Positions 16,649 through 24,540 of a stretch of 34,759 nt of DNA are shown here, one piece after another. The number at the start of each line of letters is the position of its first letter. The first letter of the stretch is position 1. Under the pieces are notes generated by a model that did no database searches, was not told where the DNA came from, and saw nothing but the letters and a program-made list of their open reading frames with translations. This DNA is from Candidatus Bathyarchaeota archaeon (GTDB taxonomy: Archaea; Thermoproteota; Bathyarchaeia; Bathyarchaeales; DTEX01): contig JAGTRG010000010.1 of assembly GCA_018396435.1 (NCBI GenBank), positions 1-34,759 of the forward strand, given 5' to 3'. The position numbers were made by a program, and so were the translations under genes.

Positions 16649-17458
16649 TTACGTAACCTTTAATCCCTTATCTCCCAGAATACTGTTTATTACGAGCTGG
16701 GCTACCTTAGCTCCGCTAAGCAGCATCCCCCCAAATATTGGACCCATACGCGGGGTCTGGTCTATTGCCGCAACAGCCATGCCGGCGACGAATAGGCCCG
16801 GACAGACCTCCCTTGTGCCCTCAACAGTTAACCTCTCAGCATGCGATGACCACATTGACTTCTCTCCCCTGATAGCTATGTTCAGCTCCGGAATTTTTCT
16901 GGAGGCAACCGATAGAACTTCCGCATCGTGACCAGTGCAGTCTACAACAGCCTTCGCCTTGACCCCAAGTGGATCAACATGTAAACCAGCCATTATAACC
17001 GATGTCCACTGAACCACTACACCGACGATTTTAGGCGGCTCCTCCCTATAAATTAGGTCGTCAACAGTTACGCCCAAAATTATCTTTGCTCCAGCATCGA
17101 TGGCCTTGGACGCTAATTTAGCCATCAAATCGGCTGCGTCAACAATAAATAATCCCTCCTCCAGCTGCTCTAATTTACAGCCAGCCTCTTTGAGAATTCT
17201 ATCAGCCGGCGATTCAACAACGATTTTATGGAGCTGCATTCCACCGCCTCCAATCCCACCTCCGAAAGAAAGCCTCCTTTCGAATACAACCGTTTTTAGC
17301 CCGGCTTTCGCCATGTACATAGCAGCGGTTAACCCTGATGGCCCGGCGCCAACCACCACTACGTCTGTTTCAGCGATATTCATCCAGTCTTCCATGGCTT
17401 TCTGTATTATTGCCCTGGTTATTACATGCTCATCAATTTCCCTTATCTTCATGCTCAT
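16649..17458 (-). CDS. thi4: Thi4 family thiazole synthase, sulfide-dependent archaeal type
   Basis: The 269-residue flavoprotein-like fold has a dinucleotide motif [18 protein letters not shown] near residue 35, then [11 protein letters not shown], and ends with [22 protein letters not shown]. Thi4 makes the ADP-thiazole precursor of thiamine from NAD and glycine. In suicidal yeast Thi4 an active-site Cys donates sulfur. Here the matching stretch is AGLHVDP with His, as in methanogen enzymes that use free sulfide catalytically. A related ribose-1,5-bisphosphate isomerase assignment is sometimes given to this family. I start at the ATG 30 nt inside the ORF-track start because GGGGATGAT lies just before it. 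A COG2522-like HTH gene lies 110 nt upstream. Confidence 0.9.
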   Translation of the reverse strand: MSMKIREIDEHVITRAIIQKAMEDWMNIAETDVVVVGAGPSGLTAAMYMAKAGLKTVVFERRLSFGGGIGGGGMQLHKIVVESPADRILKEAGCKLEQLEEGLFIVDAADLMAKLASKAIDAGAKIILGVTVDDLIYREEPPKIVGVVVQWTSVIMAGLHVDPLGVKAKAVVDCTGHDAEVLSVASRKIPELNIAIRGEKSMWSSHAERLTVEGTREVCPGLFVAGMAVAAIDQTPRMGPIFGGMLLSGAKVAQLVINSILGDKGLKVT

Positions 17459-17568
17459 ATGAATCATCCCCTTCTTTTTCATTTCCAATTATTTCCAAAT
17501 TGCATTTTTGGCTTACAATATTCTGAAGCCGTTTAATTTAACCTTTTTGTGGAATAATTTTTTATCTT

Positions 17569-17895
17569 CTATTTTTTAGTGGTTTTGCCTTGTATAGATA
17601 GGCATATTTCGCAAATTTTCAGCATTATTTCCTCCGAACTTACATTTTCACTTGCTATTTTATTCGCAATTTCTCTCGCCGCTTCCTGAATTACGGGCAA
17701 CATGTTCTCAAACTGTGTTAAGCCTTTATGCCCACGCTTTAAACGGAGATATTGGCTTATAGCCGCCTGTGTGGTTCCAAGCTTCTCTGCAACCTCAACC
17801 TGCGTAAGCCTATGCTTTTCAATAAGTTCCCTAGCGATGTAGGATCTTAATATTGGAATTATTCGCCGCCCAATTGATTCGCATGGTGGATACGT
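17569..17895 (-). CDS. HTH transcriptional regulator (COG2522-like), apparent ACG start
   Basis: This gene is absent from the ORF track because its frame has no ATG, GTG or TTG at the right place. From ACG at 17895 it encodes 108 residues: a PPCES motif, a helix-turn-helix at about residues 28-53 (LTQVEVAEKLGTTQAAISQYL, followed by KRG), and a C-terminal CEIC pair at residues 95 and 98. This order (PCE, Xre-like HTH, CxxC) matches an archaeal regulator family as I recall it. GGTGA lies 5 nt before the ACG, exactly where a start should be, and a stop codon lies just upstream in frame. It points toward thi4, suggesting thiamine or metal/redox control. An ATG-to-ACG change or a base-call error is the alternative. 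Confidence 0.7.
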   Translation of the reverse strand, partial: TYPPCESIGRRIIPILRSYIARELIEKHRLTQVEVAEKLGTTQAAISQYLRLKRGHKGLTQFENMLPVIQEAAREIANKIASENVSSEEIMLKICEICLSIQGKTTKK

Positions 17896-17900
17896 TTATC

Positions 17901-18098
17901 TCACCCAAAGAAGGATATAACACGCTTATAGTAATTAACTTTTTCTATCCTAAAACTGGAACTGGAGCGGAACATTTCAAGCGTGAAGCCTTGTTTTAAT
18001 ATCTGAACTTCCCATTTTCCCCTATATCTTATATCTAAATCAGGCAAACAATCGCTGTTTACATCTGCCACCGCAAGCGCTACAAACTTAAACTTCTG
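17901..18098 (-). pseudogene. FG-GAP/VCBS repeat remnant
   Basis: An open frame lies between the feoB stop and the HTH gene. It reads KFVALAVADVNSDCLPDL near its start, which matches the calcium-binding core of FG-GAP/VCBS beta-propeller blades (usually DxNxDGxxDL, here with Cys in place of Gly). It continues to WEVQILKQGFTLEMF and stops after about 65 codons. The only in-frame start is a GTG at 18071, inside the repeat and without a ribosome site. One blade alone is not a protein, so this looks like a leftover of a larger surface protein gene. Confidence 0.4.
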
Positions 18099-18102
18099 TT
18101 AC

Positions 18103-20049
18103 TTAATGCTCTAATAAATTTAATGTCGCTAAAATTCTATAGGCTAATCCGCCCACGCTGATCGCGAGTATTATCTCAAGCAAAGATATCATTGCGGCTT
18201 TTTTCCGTCCAAACTCTTTTGAGCATGCCGCTATGGTTGCTACGCATGGCACATAAAGCATCACCACTAAAGTGAAGACGAAAATTTGTAACGGCGTTAA
18301 GACCTCTTGAAAATTTGTTGTTCCAAGTAACGTTGCAAGAATTACCAGCGTAAGTTCTTTTCTCAATATTCCGAATATTAATGTTACACCGGTGATTTCA
18401 GGCAGCCCAAGCCAAGTGACCGTTACAGGATTTAGAAATCTTGAAATTGGCTCTAAAAGATTAAAAATTTCCGCGAGCTTAATTATTAGTCCGCTTACAA
18501 TTATAAGTGGGAAGGATATTTTGAGAAATTCCTCAAGTCTAAACCATGTTTGCTTAATTACGGTTTTAAAATGCGGAAGCCTATAATCCGGCATCTCCAT
18601 TATTAAGGCCGTTGGCTCCCCGGGAAGGACTTTAAACGCTAGCTCCCCCAGCAGGAAAACTATTATAAGGTCAATGACGTACAGCGTTAATGCCCAGTAA
18701 AACCCGAGAAAGCTTCCAACAAGCCCAAGTATTACAATTGTTCTTGCAGCGCACGGTATTAGTGTGACGACGAAGCCTGTGAGAAGCCTCTCTCTTTCCG
18801 TCTCCATTATTCTGCATCCTAGGCATGCGGGAACATTACATCCGTAACCAAGCATCAGGGGGATGAAGGCTTTACCATGTAAGCCCATTTTATGCATTAA
18901 GGTGTCTGTTAGAAAGGCTGCTCGGGCAAGGTAGCCTGAATCTTCAAGAATATATAAAATTAGGTAAAATGGGATTATATATGGCAGGGCGATGGTAATG
19001 TTGGCTATTACGCCCTCTATAATCCCGCCCCAAATTATCTCCTTAAGCGGGTTTAATCCAAAAAGTTGTTCAAAAAGCGGTTCATACCCGTAGAGTAGGC
19101 CATTAAGAAATTCCGACATGTAACCTCCGAACACGAAGATTACGTTGAAAATTCCAAGAACAATCAGGATCATTATTGGATAGCCTAGAACCCTATGGGT
19201 TGTCACTTCATGCAGCCTCTCGCCTAACTGGGGCTTTATTCTTGGCAGAATCCGCTGAACTTCCCTCGCAATTTTGCCAGCAACCTCATAACGTTCAGAT
19301 ACAACCACTGTTGGGCAGGGGTGACCGTGAATCTCCTCAATTTCCCTAGCGAGGTTTTCAGCCGTCTGCAGAATTTCAGGGCTTAAGTCGTATATTTCCT
19401 TCTTAACTTGCTCATCGCCCTCTAGAAGTTTTATTACCGTCCATCTGGCTGGATATTTAAGCCGTATTTTTCCTAGAGCCTCCGTTAGCCGGCGAATTCT
19501 TTCCTCGATTTCTTCACCATAACTTATCACCGACGGCTTCGCTGCACCTTTCTCAATGACTTCAACGGCTTTTTCAAGCAGCTCGTATATTCCTTTCCCT
19601 TTTATGGCGATTGTTGGGACAACGCTCACTCCAAGTTTTTCTTCAAGCCTTTTAAGGTCTATTTTTATCCCTTTCTTCTCAGCCATATCGATTTGATTTA
19701 GGGCTATAATAAGCGGGGTTTCAAGCTCCAGTAACTGTAGGGTGAAGAAAAGGTTTCTCTCAAGGGCAGACGCATCTACAACGTTTATGACCAGATCTGG
19801 TTTCTCATCAACTATGTACTCTCTAGAAACAATTTCCTCCAGCGAGAAGGTTGATAGCGAGTAGATTCCTGGTAAATCAATAATATCTACGGTATAGCCC
19901 TTAAAGTGAAGAGTGCCCTCAGCCTTTTCAACAGTCTTACCGGGCCAGTTTCCAATGTGCTGATGCAAACCAGTCAGCTGATTAAATATTACAGACTTGC
20001 CAACATTCGCGTTTCCCGCTAATGCGATCTTCAGCTTTTTTTCTGTCAC
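18103..20049 (-). CDS. feoB: Ferrous iron transport protein B
   Basis: The 648-residue protein joins an N-terminal G domain (G1 GNANVGKS near residue 12, G3 DLPGIYSL, G4 NQID, G5-like PTIAIKGKG) to a membrane domain of about eight helices. The membrane part contains the conserved [16 protein letters not shown] near residue 397 and [10 protein letters not shown], the two Gate-motif cysteine regions. It imports Fe2+ across the membrane with GTP control. Its ATG overlaps the feoA stop by 4 nt, so the two are translated together. The length is near the short end of the family, with no large C-terminal FeoC-like tail. Confidence 0.95.
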   Translation of the reverse strand: MTEKKLKIALAGNANVGKSVIFNQLTGLHQHIGNWPGKTVEKAEGTLHFKGYTVDIIDLPGIYSLSTFSLEEIVSREYIVDEKPDLVINVVDASALERNLFFTLQLLELETPLIIALNQIDMAEKKGIKIDLKRLEEKLGVSVVPTIAIKGKGIYELLEKAVEVIEKGAAKPSVISYGEEIEERIRRLTEALGKIRLKYPARWTVIKLLEGDEQVKKEIYDLSPEILQTAENLAREIEEIHGHPCPTVVVSERYEVAGKIAREVQRILPRIKPQLGERLHEVTTHRVLGYPIMILIVLGIFNVIFVFGGYMSEFLNGLLYGYEPLFEQLFGLNPLKEIIWGGIIEGVIANITIALPYIIPFYLILYILEDSGYLARAAFLTDTLMHKMGLHGKAFIPLMLGYGCNVPACLGCRIMETERERLLTGFVVTLIPCAARTIVILGLVGSFLGFYWALTLYVIDLIIVFLLGELAFKVLPGEPTALIMEMPDYRLPHFKTVIKQTWFRLEEFLKISFPLIIVSGLIIKLAEIFNLLEPISRFLNPVTVTWLGLPEITGVTLIFGILRKELTLVILATLLGTTNFQEVLTPLQIFVFTLVVMLYVPCVATIAACSKEFGRKKAAMISLLEIILAISVGGLAYRILATLNLLEH

Positions 20050-20303
20050 TTTTGAACCTCTACTAGAATCTTTTCAGCCATCCCTCTGCCGATTGCCAGC
20101 CGGTAGCCTCTCACATTAATTTCAATCGGTCCGTGAAAGGGCGCCGACTTAACAACAGTTATCTTTGTGCCGGGTGTTAAGCCCATGTCCATAAGTCTCT
20201 TTTGAAGCCCGTAACCTCCGCCTTTTCCCCATCCAAAGCCGGCTCTTATTGATGTGATTACCCCGCTTTCACCTTCTCTCAACGCTGTGAGCGGCAGCTC
20301 CAT
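20046..20303 (-). CDS. feoA: FeoA family SH3-like protein
   Basis: The 85-residue SH3-fold protein has the FeoA features: LREGESGVI, KRLMDMGLTPGTKITVVKSAPFHGP and IEINVRGYRLAIGR. FeoA supports FeoB activity, probably by docking on its cytoplasmic domain. The ORF track starts at 20327. I choose the ATG at 20303, which has GAGGTG 6 nt upstream and begins at the conserved MELPL. A Gly-rich GFGWGKGGGYG insert precedes the KRLMDMG helix. Confidence 0.92.
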   Translation of the reverse strand: MELPLTALREGESGVITSIRAGFGWGKGGGYGLQKRLMDMGLTPGTKITVVKSAPFHGPIEINVRGYRLAIGRGMAEKILVEVQK

Positions 20304-20326
20304 CTCAACCACCTCTAAAGTCAACA

Positions 20327-20989
20327 TTAAATTTTGCGAACCCTCACAAGCGAGGCTAAATCACGGCTTAAGGCTTGGCTTCTTCTATCTACTTTAATAG
20401 TTACTGGACCATTGAAGGGGGCCTTATCAATCACATCAATGCGTTTTTTCGGTTTTATGCCAATCATGCTGAAGTACTGCAGAAGGGAGCTTCCTTCGTC
20501 AGTAATCTTTGTAATTATCCCCCCATCTCCAATATTCAGTTCGATGAGAGATTGCGTTTCCTCCTCAAATATTTCGCCACGCTCTGTTGGAATCGGATTC
20601 CCATGCGGACAGGTTTTCGGATAGCCAAGAGCCACCTCAATTTTTCCCGCAATCTCCTCCGATATCCAATGCTCAAGCTGACAAGCCGCATCATGCGCCT
20701 CATACCATTCGATTCCTAAGAAATCTGCAAGGAGGCACTCAAGTAACCTATGTTTCCTAATGACACCCATAGCTATTTTAAATCCCTTCTCCGTCAACTG
20801 CACTCCCTTGTAAGGCGCATGAGTTATCAGAAGATTCTTCTCAAGTCTCTCAATCGTGTTAGTTACGGTTCCGGGTGCAACGCTTAAAATCCTAACTAGG
20901 TCGCTTGTTCTGGCTACGCCTCTCTGCTCCTGAAGCCTATAGATGACCTCAAGATACTCCTCAATTACATCGGAAACTTTCGATGGCAA
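20327..20989 (-). CDS. DtxR/IdeR-family metal-dependent regulator with FeoA-like domain
   Basis: The 220-residue protein has an N-terminal winged helix (residues about 1-70, SDLVRILSVAPGTVTNTIERLEK), a metal-binding dimer domain and a C-terminal SH3/FeoA-like domain (PKKRIDVIDKAPFNGPVTI). By eye the ligands align with DtxR: His79 and Glu83 in KHRLLE, and His98, Cys102, Glu105 and His106 in AHDAACQLEH. Cys at the 102 position points to an iron regulator of the DtxR/IdeR type rather than MntR (Glu). The Met10 position appears to be Glu. A TTG start with GAGGCG upstream is used. It leads the feoA-feoB operon and probably represses it with Fe2+ bound. Confidence 0.9.
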   Translation of the reverse strand: MPSKVSDVIEEYLEVIYRLQEQRGVARTSDLVRILSVAPGTVTNTIERLEKNLLITHAPYKGVQLTEKGFKIAMGVIRKHRLLECLLADFLGIEWYEAHDAACQLEHWISEEIAGKIEVALGYPKTCPHGNPIPTERGEIFEEETQSLIELNIGDGGIITKITDEGSSLLQYFSMIGIKPKKRIDVIDKAPFNGPVTIKVDRRSQALSRDLASLVRVRKI

Positions 20990-21028
20990 TGCTTCGCCTC
21001 TCTTTTTACGATTTTTCTAAAACAGAAT

Positions 21029-21063
21029 TACGAATAGTCGTATTTAAGCGTTATATACCGCTT
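21029..21063 (-). promoter_or_regulatory. TATA box and two dyads upstream of the DtxR-feoAB operon
   Basis: Two perfect inverted repeats stand side by side: AAGCG-N8-CGCTT (21046-21063), whose spacer contains the TATATAA box, and TACGA-N4-TCGTA (21029-21042), placed between that box and the predicted transcript start. Binding at either would block TBP or polymerase, as expected for repression by the DtxR-type protein encoded just downstream. Confidence 0.5.
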
Positions 21064-21088
21064 GGAGAAGAAATATGGAGGGATTCTG

Positions 21089-21505
21089 TTAGGGCGATAC
21101 CACAGCAATTTTAACTTGCTTAACGCCTTTCTTAGGCATTAACTCCTGCGCTAGATTTCTTATTTCGCCAGCTTTACCGTTAACTGCGATCATCTCTAGG
21201 CATTTATCCTCTTCTAGATGTATGTGCGTCGTTGATGATATTATATTTCTGAATTTATGCTGGATTTCCATGATCTTCTCTAGTAGGTTGGGCTTATCTA
21301 AATAGTATAAGATGAGTATCGCCCCGGCCATCTGCTCCGTTTCCCCGCGTGTCCATTTAAATTCGCTTATAAAGGTTCGCATAGCGTCATGAACGGCTTT
21401 AGAACGGTTTTCATAATTCATGCTCTTCCAGGCGCTGTCAAATTCTTCAACGAGTGCTGGTGGAAGTGAAATGCTAAAACGTACAACGCCAGCTTTATCT
21501 TGCAT
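21089..21505 (-). CDS. nikR: Nickel-responsive regulator NikR family
   Basis: The 138-residue protein has an N-terminal ribbon-helix-helix (VRFSISLPPALVEEFD to NRSKAVHDAMRTF, residues about 7-48) and a C-terminal ACT-like metal domain. The NikR square-planar nickel ligands are visible: His in QHKF, then HIH and Cys in THIHLEEDKC. NikR proteins form tetramers that bind two spaced half-sites when nickel is present. The ATG has GGTGTC about 6 nt upstream. The gene is divergent from a metal ABC importer and converges on none of the feo genes, so the importer is the most obvious target. Confidence 0.9.
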   Translation of the reverse strand: MQDKAGVVRFSISLPPALVEEFDSAWKSMNYENRSKAVHDAMRTFISEFKWTRGETEQMAGAILILYYLDKPNLLEKIMEIQHKFRNIISSTTHIHLEEDKCLEMIAVNGKAGEIRNLAQELMPKKGVKQVKIAVVSP

Positions 21506-21512
21506 TTAGACA

Positions 21513-21527
21513 CCAAAGATAATTTGG
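21513..21527. promoter_or_regulatory. Dyad at the nikR 5' end
   Basis: CCAAA-GATAA-TTTGG is a perfect 5-bp inverted repeat just upstream of the nikR start codon and includes part of its ribosome-site region. It could be an autoregulatory site, though its spacing is too short for a typical NikR operator. Confidence 0.3.
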
Positions 21528-21843
21528 GGCATGGTTATAGTTAAAATTTTTTAATTCCTAAAACCCAATGTAAAGAGTTTTAAGAGAACCCCTAGGCTGT
21601 TTGGTCAGTAAAGTTTCACGGTTATATCAGTCTCGCTTATTATATTGGTCTTAGCATACCAGCGTGAGGGTGTAGGTTCAGGATGGCTGGTAAGAAGCGC
21701 ATTAAGAACAGAATCTTTTCCTCTTTCTCAGAAGCAGTTAAAATTTTCGAATTAAACACGCAAAAATTATAGCATTTAAAGCATGTCAGAATCATCATGG
21801 ACGCGCTTGAATATGCCCTTAGGGGGTTAAATTTTTAAGTTTG
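21528..21843. other. Intergenic stretch with little content
   Basis: This 316-nt gap between nikR and the importer operon has an A/T-rich nikR promoter side (a TATA-like AACTATAACC on the minus strand) and a 28-codon frame from an ATG at 21682 (MAGKKRIKN at its start). I see no homology or second line of support for that frame and do not call it a gene. Confidence 0.4.
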
Positions 21844-21869
21844 TGTTACATTATAACTTTTTAGTAACA
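21844..21869 (+). promoter_or_regulatory. TATA-flanking inverted repeat of the metal importer operon
   Basis: TGTTAC-N14-GTAACA is a perfect 6-bp inverted repeat with the TTATAAC box inside its spacer. The 26-bp overall span resembles the two separated half-sites bound by NikR tetramers in bacteria (6-bp arms with 16-bp spacing in E. coli). It is placed to block TBP and so repress the importer. Confidence 0.5.
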
Positions 21870-21907
21870 TCATGGAAGGTAAGTGTTTAAAGCGGTGACT
21901 GAGCAGG

Positions 21908-22654
21908 ATGGAACCGATAATCGAACTTAGGGATGTTTCAACAGTGTACGAGGGCGAGAAGAGGCCCGCGATTAGGGATGTTAATCTCGCTTTTGAGGGG
22001 GGCGAGTTTGCTTATGTTATAGGGCCTAATGCCGCTGGAAAAACCACCCTCCTTGAGACTATAAATGGTTTACTGCCGATATTTAAGGGGCATATTTCGG
22101 TTCTAAACTTAGATGTGCAGAAGTATGGAAGGGAGGTTAGGTGTCAAATAGGTTATGTGCCGCAGGACTTTATGGTTGATCCTGGAGAGCCCTACGCTGC
22201 CCTAGATGTTGTTTTAATGGGCAGATATGGTAAGATCGGGGTTATAGGCATGCCCAGTAAGGAGGATAAAGAGAAAGCGATTGAAGCCATGAGGCTTCTA
22301 GAGATCGAGGATTTGGCCAACAAGCCGATTGGGAAGCTTTCCGGTGGACAGCAGCAGAAAGTTATGATTGCCAGAGCCATAGCTAAGGAGCCGAAAATTC
22401 TCTTGCTGGACGAACCGTTCAGCAACCTTGATCCTGAATCACGTGGTAAAATTTCTAAATTAATAGCCCAGATAAGTAGTGAACATAATTTAACCACGAT
22501 AATAGTCACCCATGATCTGCGTCAGATGGCGGAATCATGCAGCAGGGCAATAGTCATGAATAGCGGTAGGATAATTGCTGACTGCGAACCTAGGGAGGCG
22601 CTGGCGCTGATTGAAAAATGGAATTTCTCGGATTTCTGGAGGCATAATGGATGA
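21908..22654 (+). CDS. Metal ABC transporter ATP-binding protein (ZnuC/MntB-like)
   Basis: The 248-residue ATPase shows Walker A GPNAAGKTT near residue 39, Q-loop VPQD, the ZnuC-like VVLMGRYGKIG stretch after it, signature LSGGQQQK, Walker B LLLDEPFSNLD and switch VTHDL. The GRYG(K) segment and overall length fit the manganese/zinc/iron chelate family. It starts the importer operon and overlaps the permease gene by 4 nt. GGTGA is about 9 nt before the ATG. The metal is not set by this subunit; nickel, cobalt, zinc or manganese are all possible. Confidence 0.9.
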   Translation: MEPIIELRDVSTVYEGEKRPAIRDVNLAFEGGEFAYVIGPNAAGKTTLLETINGLLPIFKGHISVLNLDVQKYGREVRCQIGYVPQDFMVDPGEPYAALDVVLMGRYGKIGVIGMPSKEDKEKAIEAMRLLEIEDLANKPIGKLSGGQQQKVMIARAIAKEPKILLLDEPFSNLDPESRGKISKLIAQISSEHNLTTIIVTHDLRQMAESCSRAIVMNSGRIIADCEPREALALIEKWNFSDFWRHNG

Positions 22655-23478
22655 TATATCTTGAGTATGCGATTTTTCAAAGGGCGCTTTTAGGCTGCGT
22701 ATTCATAGGCTTGCTCGGCGGCTTAATAGGCGTGTTCGTTGTGAAGATGAGGCTTTCAACCATAGGCTATTCAATGTCGCATAGCGCATTTGCAGGCGCA
22801 GCTTTAGGCGTAGCCTTATCCGTTGACCCCCTGTTAACCGCCATAGTTTTCTCAGCGGTCACTGCTGTCTTCATAGGTCCGGCTGCTGATAAAGCCCGCC
22901 TGCCCATCGACACAATAACAAGCATAGCGTTCTCGCTCAACATGGCTTTAGCATTCATCTTCTTAACGTTTTCACCTCAGATTGGGCTTTCAAGCGAGGT
23001 TGCAAGCGTTCTTTGGGGAAGCATAGTGTCCATAACAAATAGAGACCTAGTTTACTTGATAGCGTTATGCTCCATAACCCTTGCCCTAATCTACCTATTC
23101 TGGAAAGAGCTTTTCACAATAATGTTCGATAGGAAGATGGCTGAGGCTGATGGAGTAAACACTAAGATATTCGTGTACTTCATGATTTTCTTAGCCGGGA
23201 TAACCGTGGCTTTATCATTGAAGCTCGTAGGCGGATTGCTCGTTTACGCACTCCTTTTCAACCCTGCATCATCAGCTCTTCAATATTTGCACGACATGAG
23301 GAAAATTATTTTTCTTTCACCGATCATAGGGGCCGCATCATGTATAGCCGGCTTCTTCACATCTCTAATTTTCGACATACCCGTAGGCTCATGCATAGCC
23401 CTCATTTCAACCCTAATATTCGCAGTCTCAGTTATCCTTTCGCCTAAAAGGAGAAGGAGGTGGAGAAATGAGGGGTAA
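22651..23478 (+). CDS. Metal ABC transporter permease (ZnuB-like)
   Basis: The 275-residue membrane protein has eight to nine hydrophobic segments and the ABC-3 family pattern: GCVFIGLLGGLIGVFVVKMRLS at the start, YSMSHSAFAGAALGVAL near residue 40, and KLVGGLLVYALLFNPASSA near residue 195. It forms the channel for the ATPase encoded before it. The start codon overlaps the ATPase stop (ATGA) and its own stop lies inside the binding-protein gene, so all three are tightly coupled. Confidence 0.9.
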   Translation: MIYLEYAIFQRALLGCVFIGLLGGLIGVFVVKMRLSTIGYSMSHSAFAGAALGVALSVDPLLTAIVFSAVTAVFIGPAADKARLPIDTITSIAFSLNMALAFIFLTFSPQIGLSSEVASVLWGSIVSITNRDLVYLIALCSITLALIYLFWKELFTIMFDRKMAEADGVNTKIFVYFMIFLAGITVALSLKLVGGLLVYALLFNPASSALQYLHDMRKIIFLSPIIGAASCIAGFFTSLIFDIPVGSCIALISTLIFAVSVILSPKRRRRWRNEG

Positions 23479-24466
23479 TGAGGCAACAATGCTTTTGGCA
23501 GCGCTCTTAATCTTAAGCGCCATATTGCCATCTGCAGCCGCTGAAGAAGGTGAGAAGCCGATAATAGTGTGCACAACAAACGTTCTAGGTTCGATAGTTA
23601 AGGAGATAGCCGGCGAGGATGTGGACATTATTGTCCTAGTGAACCCTAGCCTTTGCCCAGCCGACTACGATATAAAGCCAAGCGACATATACGCCCTAAG
23701 CAATGCAAAAATATTATTCTACCATGACATACCAGGGGAGAAACCTTGGCTTAGAAACCTAATTGAGGCTGCTGGTAACGAAAATCTGATGCAAGTTAGG
23801 GTTCCCGGAACATACAATACGCCTACGGGTGCAAAAAGCTGCATAAAAATAATTGGCGGAAACCTCAGCATAGCGCTCTCAAAGGATTTCAGCAGCAAAG
23901 TATCAAGCATGCTTGACGCTGTGGATTATGTGGCAAATGAGATAAGAAGTGAAGCCCAATCCTTAGGCGTTGAGAAAGTCAGCGTAATATGCATGAATTG
24001 GCAAAAAACATTTGTTGAATGGGTCGGATTTAAAGTTGTCGCAACATATAATCCGCCTGAAACCCTCTCAGCCGGCGATATAGCCAATATCATTGATAAA
24101 GCGCGTAATGAAAGCGCTGCATTGATAATCGATAATCTTCAGTTAAGCGCTGAATTTGGGGCTTCAATAGCCTCCGAGGTTGGAGCAGTACACGTTGTTC
24201 TAACAAACTTTCCTGGAGCAATCCCCGGAACCGGGAATTTAACGCAAATGTTCCGGTATAATGCTAAACAGCTTTTCGAGGGCTTAGGGAGATGGAGGGC
24301 TATGAAGGAATTGGAGGCGGAAGTCAAGGAGCTCGCAGAATCTTTAAGGACTGAAACAGAGAGCCTAAAAAATCAACTGGCGGCTTTTCAGGCAGCAACA
24401 TTTGCGGCGACCACTGTTGCCGCCGTAGAGCTTATATTGCTGCTTGCTAAGAGGAAAAGGCGCTAA
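23468..24466 (+). CDS. Metal ABC transporter substrate-binding protein with C-terminal anchor
   Basis: The 332-residue protein begins with a signal peptide (MLLAALLILSAILPSAAA), then a ZnuA/TroA-like binding fold: IIVCTTNVLGSIVKEIAGED, NPSLCPADYDIKPSDIYAL, ILFYHDIPGEKPWL. Residues about 278-310 are a charged coiled coil (LEAEVKELAESLRTETESL) and the end is a transmembrane helix followed by KRKRR, so it is anchored at its C terminus rather than by a lipid. The usual HxWLDP ligand segment is not visible, and Cys replaces His in the first ligand loop. The bound metal may therefore differ from zinc. An AAGGAGAAGGAGGTGG stretch supports the start. Confidence 0.85.
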   Translation: MRGNEATMLLAALLILSAILPSAAAEEGEKPIIVCTTNVLGSIVKEIAGEDVDIIVLVNPSLCPADYDIKPSDIYALSNAKILFYHDIPGEKPWLRNLIEAAGNENLMQVRVPGTYNTPTGAKSCIKIIGGNLSIALSKDFSSKVSSMLDAVDYVANEIRSEAQSLGVEKVSVICMNWQKTFVEWVGFKVVATYNPPETLSAGDIANIIDKARNESAALIIDNLQLSAEFGASIASEVGAVHVVLTNFPGAIPGTGNLTQMFRYNAKQLFEGLGRWRAMKELEAEVKELAESLRTETESLKNQLAAFQAATFAATTVAAVELILLLAKRKRR

Positions 24467-24540
24467 ACTTAAATGAAAAAGCAGCGTATTTTTGGTGTAA
24501 ATACAGCGAAGAAAATACTGAGTTTGGAGCTAATTGAAAG

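Noticed and set aside
17459-17568. TPP riboswitch or thiamine leader element upstream of thi4
   Set aside because: The gap between the regulator and thi4 is A/T-rich and lacks the TPP aptamer core I would expect; nothing folds convincingly.
21682-21768. 28-codon frame MAGKKRIKN between nikR and the importer
   Set aside because: Too short, no clear ribosome site spacing, and no motif to support it.
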